A stretch of 6,786 nt of DNA, taken from NCBI GenBank assembly GCA_017620435.1, contig JAFZQL010000186.1, forward strand, positions 1 to 6,786. Direction: 5' to 3'. Position numbers and translations under genes: made by a program. Position 1 is the first letter of the stretch; every line of letters starts with the position of its first letter. Positions 5,471 to 6,786 of the stretch are shown here, one piece after another. The notes beneath the pieces are model-generated. The model was not told the origin of the DNA. It made no database searches and worked only from the letters and a program-made list of their open reading frames with translations. This stretch comes from Erysipelotrichaceae bacterium (GTDB lineage Bacteria; Bacillota_I; Bacilli_A; Erysipelotrichales; Erysipelotrichaceae).

Positions 5471-6786
5471 ATGAACAAAAACCTGAAGGAAAGCACTCTG
5501 AAATTCATCGAACTGAACGGATTCAAGGAACTGACGGCCGTCCAGAACGAAGTTTTAAAATACACTTCCGGACACAAGGACATCATCGCTTTATCCAAGA
5601 CGGGAACCGGGAAGACCCACGCCTATCTGATCCCGGTCATGGAGATGATCAATCCCCAGTCCGATAAGACACAGGTACTGATTTCTTTACCTACCAGGGA
5701 ACTGGCATATCAGGTCTATCAGAATTCATTGCTGATGAAGGAAGTATTGCCTGAGCTGAGAATACAGCTTGTAGCGGGAGGAACCGACAAAACAAGATCC
5801 ATCAGCAGGCTTGAAAAGACCCCGCATATCGTTATCGGCACTCCGGGCAGGATCAAGGATCTGTTCGTTTCCAATGCCTTAAGAGTAGACTTTGTTCAGA
5901 TGTATATCATCGATGAAGCCGATATGACACTGGAATTCGGTTTCCTGGAAGACATCGATGCGGTATTCTCCCACATGGTAAAAGATCCACAGGTCCTTTG
6001 TTTCTCCGCGACTTTCCCGGAAGAACTGCACGCTTTCGTCAGAAAATATCTGAACAATCCTAAAACGGTAATTGTAAGCGATAAAAAAAGAGATCCAAGG
6101 ATTAGACATGTTCTGGTCAACTGCAAGCATAAGGAATACAAGGAAACGCTCTACGACATTCTAGGCGGATTCAAGCCGTATGTATGTCTTATTTTCGCCA
6201 ATACAAAAGATGAAGCCAACGATACCTATCAGTATTTAAGTGAGAAGGGGATCAAGGCCCTGCTTCTGCACGGCGGACTGGATTCCAGAGACCGTCAGAA
6301 GGCCATCAAGGACCTGCAGGCAAAGAAGTACACCTATGTGATCGCATCGGATGTCGCATCCAGAGGCATCGATATCGACGGGATCTCGCATGTCGTATCG
6401 CTCGGTCTGCCGAAACAGCTGCAGTTCTACATGCACAGAGCCGGAAGAACAGGAAGAAACGAGAAAGACGGAACCTGTTATCTGCTTTATAAAGAAACGG
6501 ATATTCCGCAGATCAGGAATCTGGCTTCAAAAGGCATCAGTTTCACCGCCAAAGAATACAAGAAAGGCCAGTGGAAGGAAGCAGGCAATCCGACCAAGAA
6601 AAAACAGATCAAGACCGATCTCAGTGAGAAAGAGATCGTCAAGACGCTTTACAGAAAAAACGAGAAGGTGAAACCGAACTACAAAAAGAAGAAGAATCAG
6701 GAAGTAGAGAGGATCAAACGCAAAAAAAGAAGAGAATTCATCCAGTCCAAGATCAAAGAAGAACGGATAGAACGTTACAAACAGAA
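5471..6786 (+). CDS. cshB: DEAD-box RNA helicase, CshB type (3' end just outside window)
   Basis: An open frame of 438 codons runs off the right edge without a stop. All core helicase motifs are present: a Q-motif region with Gln 25, motif I SKTGTGKT (42-49), PTRELA (74-79), TPGR (124-127), DEAD (148-151), SAT (179-181), IFANTK (241-246), ASDVASRGID (292-301) and HRAGRTGR (322-329). These proteins use ATP to unwind RNA duplexes in ribosome assembly, mRNA decay and cold adaptation. The GGTDK and HGGL contexts, the KGQWKE segment and the Lys/Arg-rich tail with KVKPNYKKK match Bacillus CshB as I remember it. That protein is about this long, so probably only a few residues are missing. An in-frame ATG at 5453 exists, but it lies upstream of the predicted mRNA start and also lacks a Shine-Dalgarno site. 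It diverges from ispH, its usual neighbour. Confidence 0.93.
   Translation, partial: MNKNLKESTLKFIELNGFKELTAVQNEVLKYTSGHKDIIALSKTGTGKTHAYLIPVMEMINPQSDKTQVLISLPTRELAYQVYQNSLLMKEVLPELRIQLVAGGTDKTRSISRLEKTPHIVIGTPGRIKDLFVSNALRVDFVQMYIIDEADMTLEFGFLEDIDAVFSHMVKDPQVLCFSATFPEELHAFVRKYLNNPKTVIVSDKKRDPRIRHVLVNCKHKEYKETLYDILGGFKPYVCLIFANTKDEANDTYQYLSEKGIKALLLHGGLDSRDRQKAIKDLQAKKYTYVIASDVASRGIDIDGISHVVSLGLPKQLQFYMHRAGRTGRNEKDGTCYLLYKETDIPQIRNLASKGISFTAKEYKKGQWKEAGNPTKKKQIKTDLSEKEIVKTLYRKNEKVKPNYKKKKNQEVERIKRKKRREFIQSKIKEERIERYKQ

Noticed and set aside
6351..6671. A 106-codon + strand open frame inside cshB
   Set aside because: It is another frame of the conserved helicase domain, is Ser/Arg/Lys-rich from frame shift of charged codons, and has no start signal or recognisable domain.

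Overview
The window looks like ordinary chromosomal housekeeping DNA from a low-to-moderate GC Gram-positive bacterium (Bacillota). The evidence is a CcpA-type LacI regulator, a bacterial TyrRS with the KFGKT signature, a YtgP/SpoVB-type lipid II flippase, an IspH close to the Bacillus type and a CshB-type DEAD-box helicase. An Erysipelotrichia-like lineage is my guess, but the window alone cannot prove it. I see no mobile element, CRISPR array, tRNA or rRNA.

Left part (1-4588, all + strand): a tightly packed operon of at least five genes. It contains the 3' end of an unrecognised gene (to 214), a ccpA-like regulator (211-1203), tyrS (1216-2439), a small predicted lipoprotein (2423-2932) and murJ/ytgP (2933-4588). 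Junctions are an ATGA overlap, a 12-nt gap, a 17-nt overlap and a 0-nt gap, so co-transcription and translational coupling are likely. Its promoter lies upstream of the window.

Right part: ispH on the - strand (4553-5434, or to 5449 with an upstream GTG) converges on murJ and overlaps its 3' end by 36 nt. cshB (5471 to beyond the window end, + strand) diverges from ispH. In Bacillus, as I recall, ispH and cshB are close neighbours in the same orientation; here they are divergent.

Two regulatory arrangements stand out. First, the best intrinsic terminator in the window (4696-4727) faces the + direction and lies inside the ispH coding sequence. The murJ operon mRNA should therefore run about 175 nt antisense to the ispH 3' end before stopping. 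Second, only 36 bp separate the ispH and cshB start codons. That gap holds a good -10 box for each direction, placed so that both mRNAs would begin at, or within about 3 nt of, their ATG. Neither gene has a Shine-Dalgarno sequence, unlike ccpA, tyrS and murJ, so leaderless translation is predicted for both.

Functionally, IspH makes the isoprenoid precursors from which undecaprenyl phosphate, the carrier of lipid II, is built, and MurJ flips lipid II. The antisense overlap therefore joins two steps that feed the same process. That regulatory link is an inference, not something the sequence proves. I found no clear novel multi-gene system.
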